DNA from: an uncultured Rickettsiales bacterium
GTDB taxonomy: Bacteria; Pseudomonadota; Alphaproteobacteria; Rickettsiales; UBA1997
Length of the DNA: 6,080 bases
Reading direction: 5' to 3'
Assembly: GCA_951800555.1 (NCBI GenBank)
Contig: CATOJU010000064.1
Location: 1-6,080 of the forward strand
Every line of letters starts with the position of its first letter. Position 1 is the stretch's first letter. The position numbers and the translations under genes are program-made. The notes below the pieces were generated by a model, which worked only from the letters and a program-made list of their open reading frames with translations, did no database searches and was not told where the DNA came from. Positions 6,068-6,080 of this stretch are shown here, one piece after another.

Positions 6068-6080
6068 TCTAGATATATAT

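Overview
The window is extremely AT-rich DNA, with almost all third codon positions A or T, TAA as every stop codon, and tryptophan read only as TGG, so the standard bacterial code fits. It most likely comes from an alphaproteobacterium with a reduced or AT-drifted genome, perhaps host-associated. The best evidence is a PetR/OmpR-type response regulator whose receiver and C-terminal DNA-binding sequences follow the alphaproteobacterial pattern (HILIIDDDDRIR, AGADDYLPKPFEP, ERTIDVQITRLRKKIE). A YbgC-type thioesterase also points to a Gram-negative. The lineage is an inference from remembered family patterns, not from a search.

Layout. Positions 1-188 are the upstream region of gpmI, with a good sigma70-type promoter, a weak Shine-Dalgarno and a 13-bp inverted repeat that brackets the promoter. 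gpmI (189-1730, +) encodes cofactor-independent phosphoglycerate mutase and ends in a strong AT hairpin with a T-tract. A second hairpin follows in the convergent gap, before guaD (1906-2376, -), a guanine deaminase very like the Bacillus GuaD type. guaD diverges from ybgC (2475-2876, +). The response regulator overlaps the end of ybgC and is frameshifted: the receiver half (2858-3325) and the winged-helix half (up to 3512) lie in different frames. After an AT-only gap comes a large single-chain restriction-modification enzyme (3593-6067, +), with an N-terminal PD-(D/E)xK-like nuclease, an N6-adenine methyltransferase core and a C-terminal target-recognition region.

How the genes relate. gpmI (glycolysis) and guaD (purine salvage) are independent metabolic genes facing each other. 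ybgC and the broken regulator look like one transcription unit. The restriction enzyme is an accessory defence gene. It shows patches of codon use unlike the rest of the window that coincide with its conserved blocks, suggesting acquisition followed by incomplete drift to the host composition.

The most notable points are the broken, apparently orphan response regulator, the type IIG-like enzyme with an unusual repeat-containing insertion inside its methyltransferase domain, and the inverted repeat around the gpmI promoter. I see no RNA genes, CRISPR array or insertion sequence, and no gene-free stretch longer than about 190 bases.
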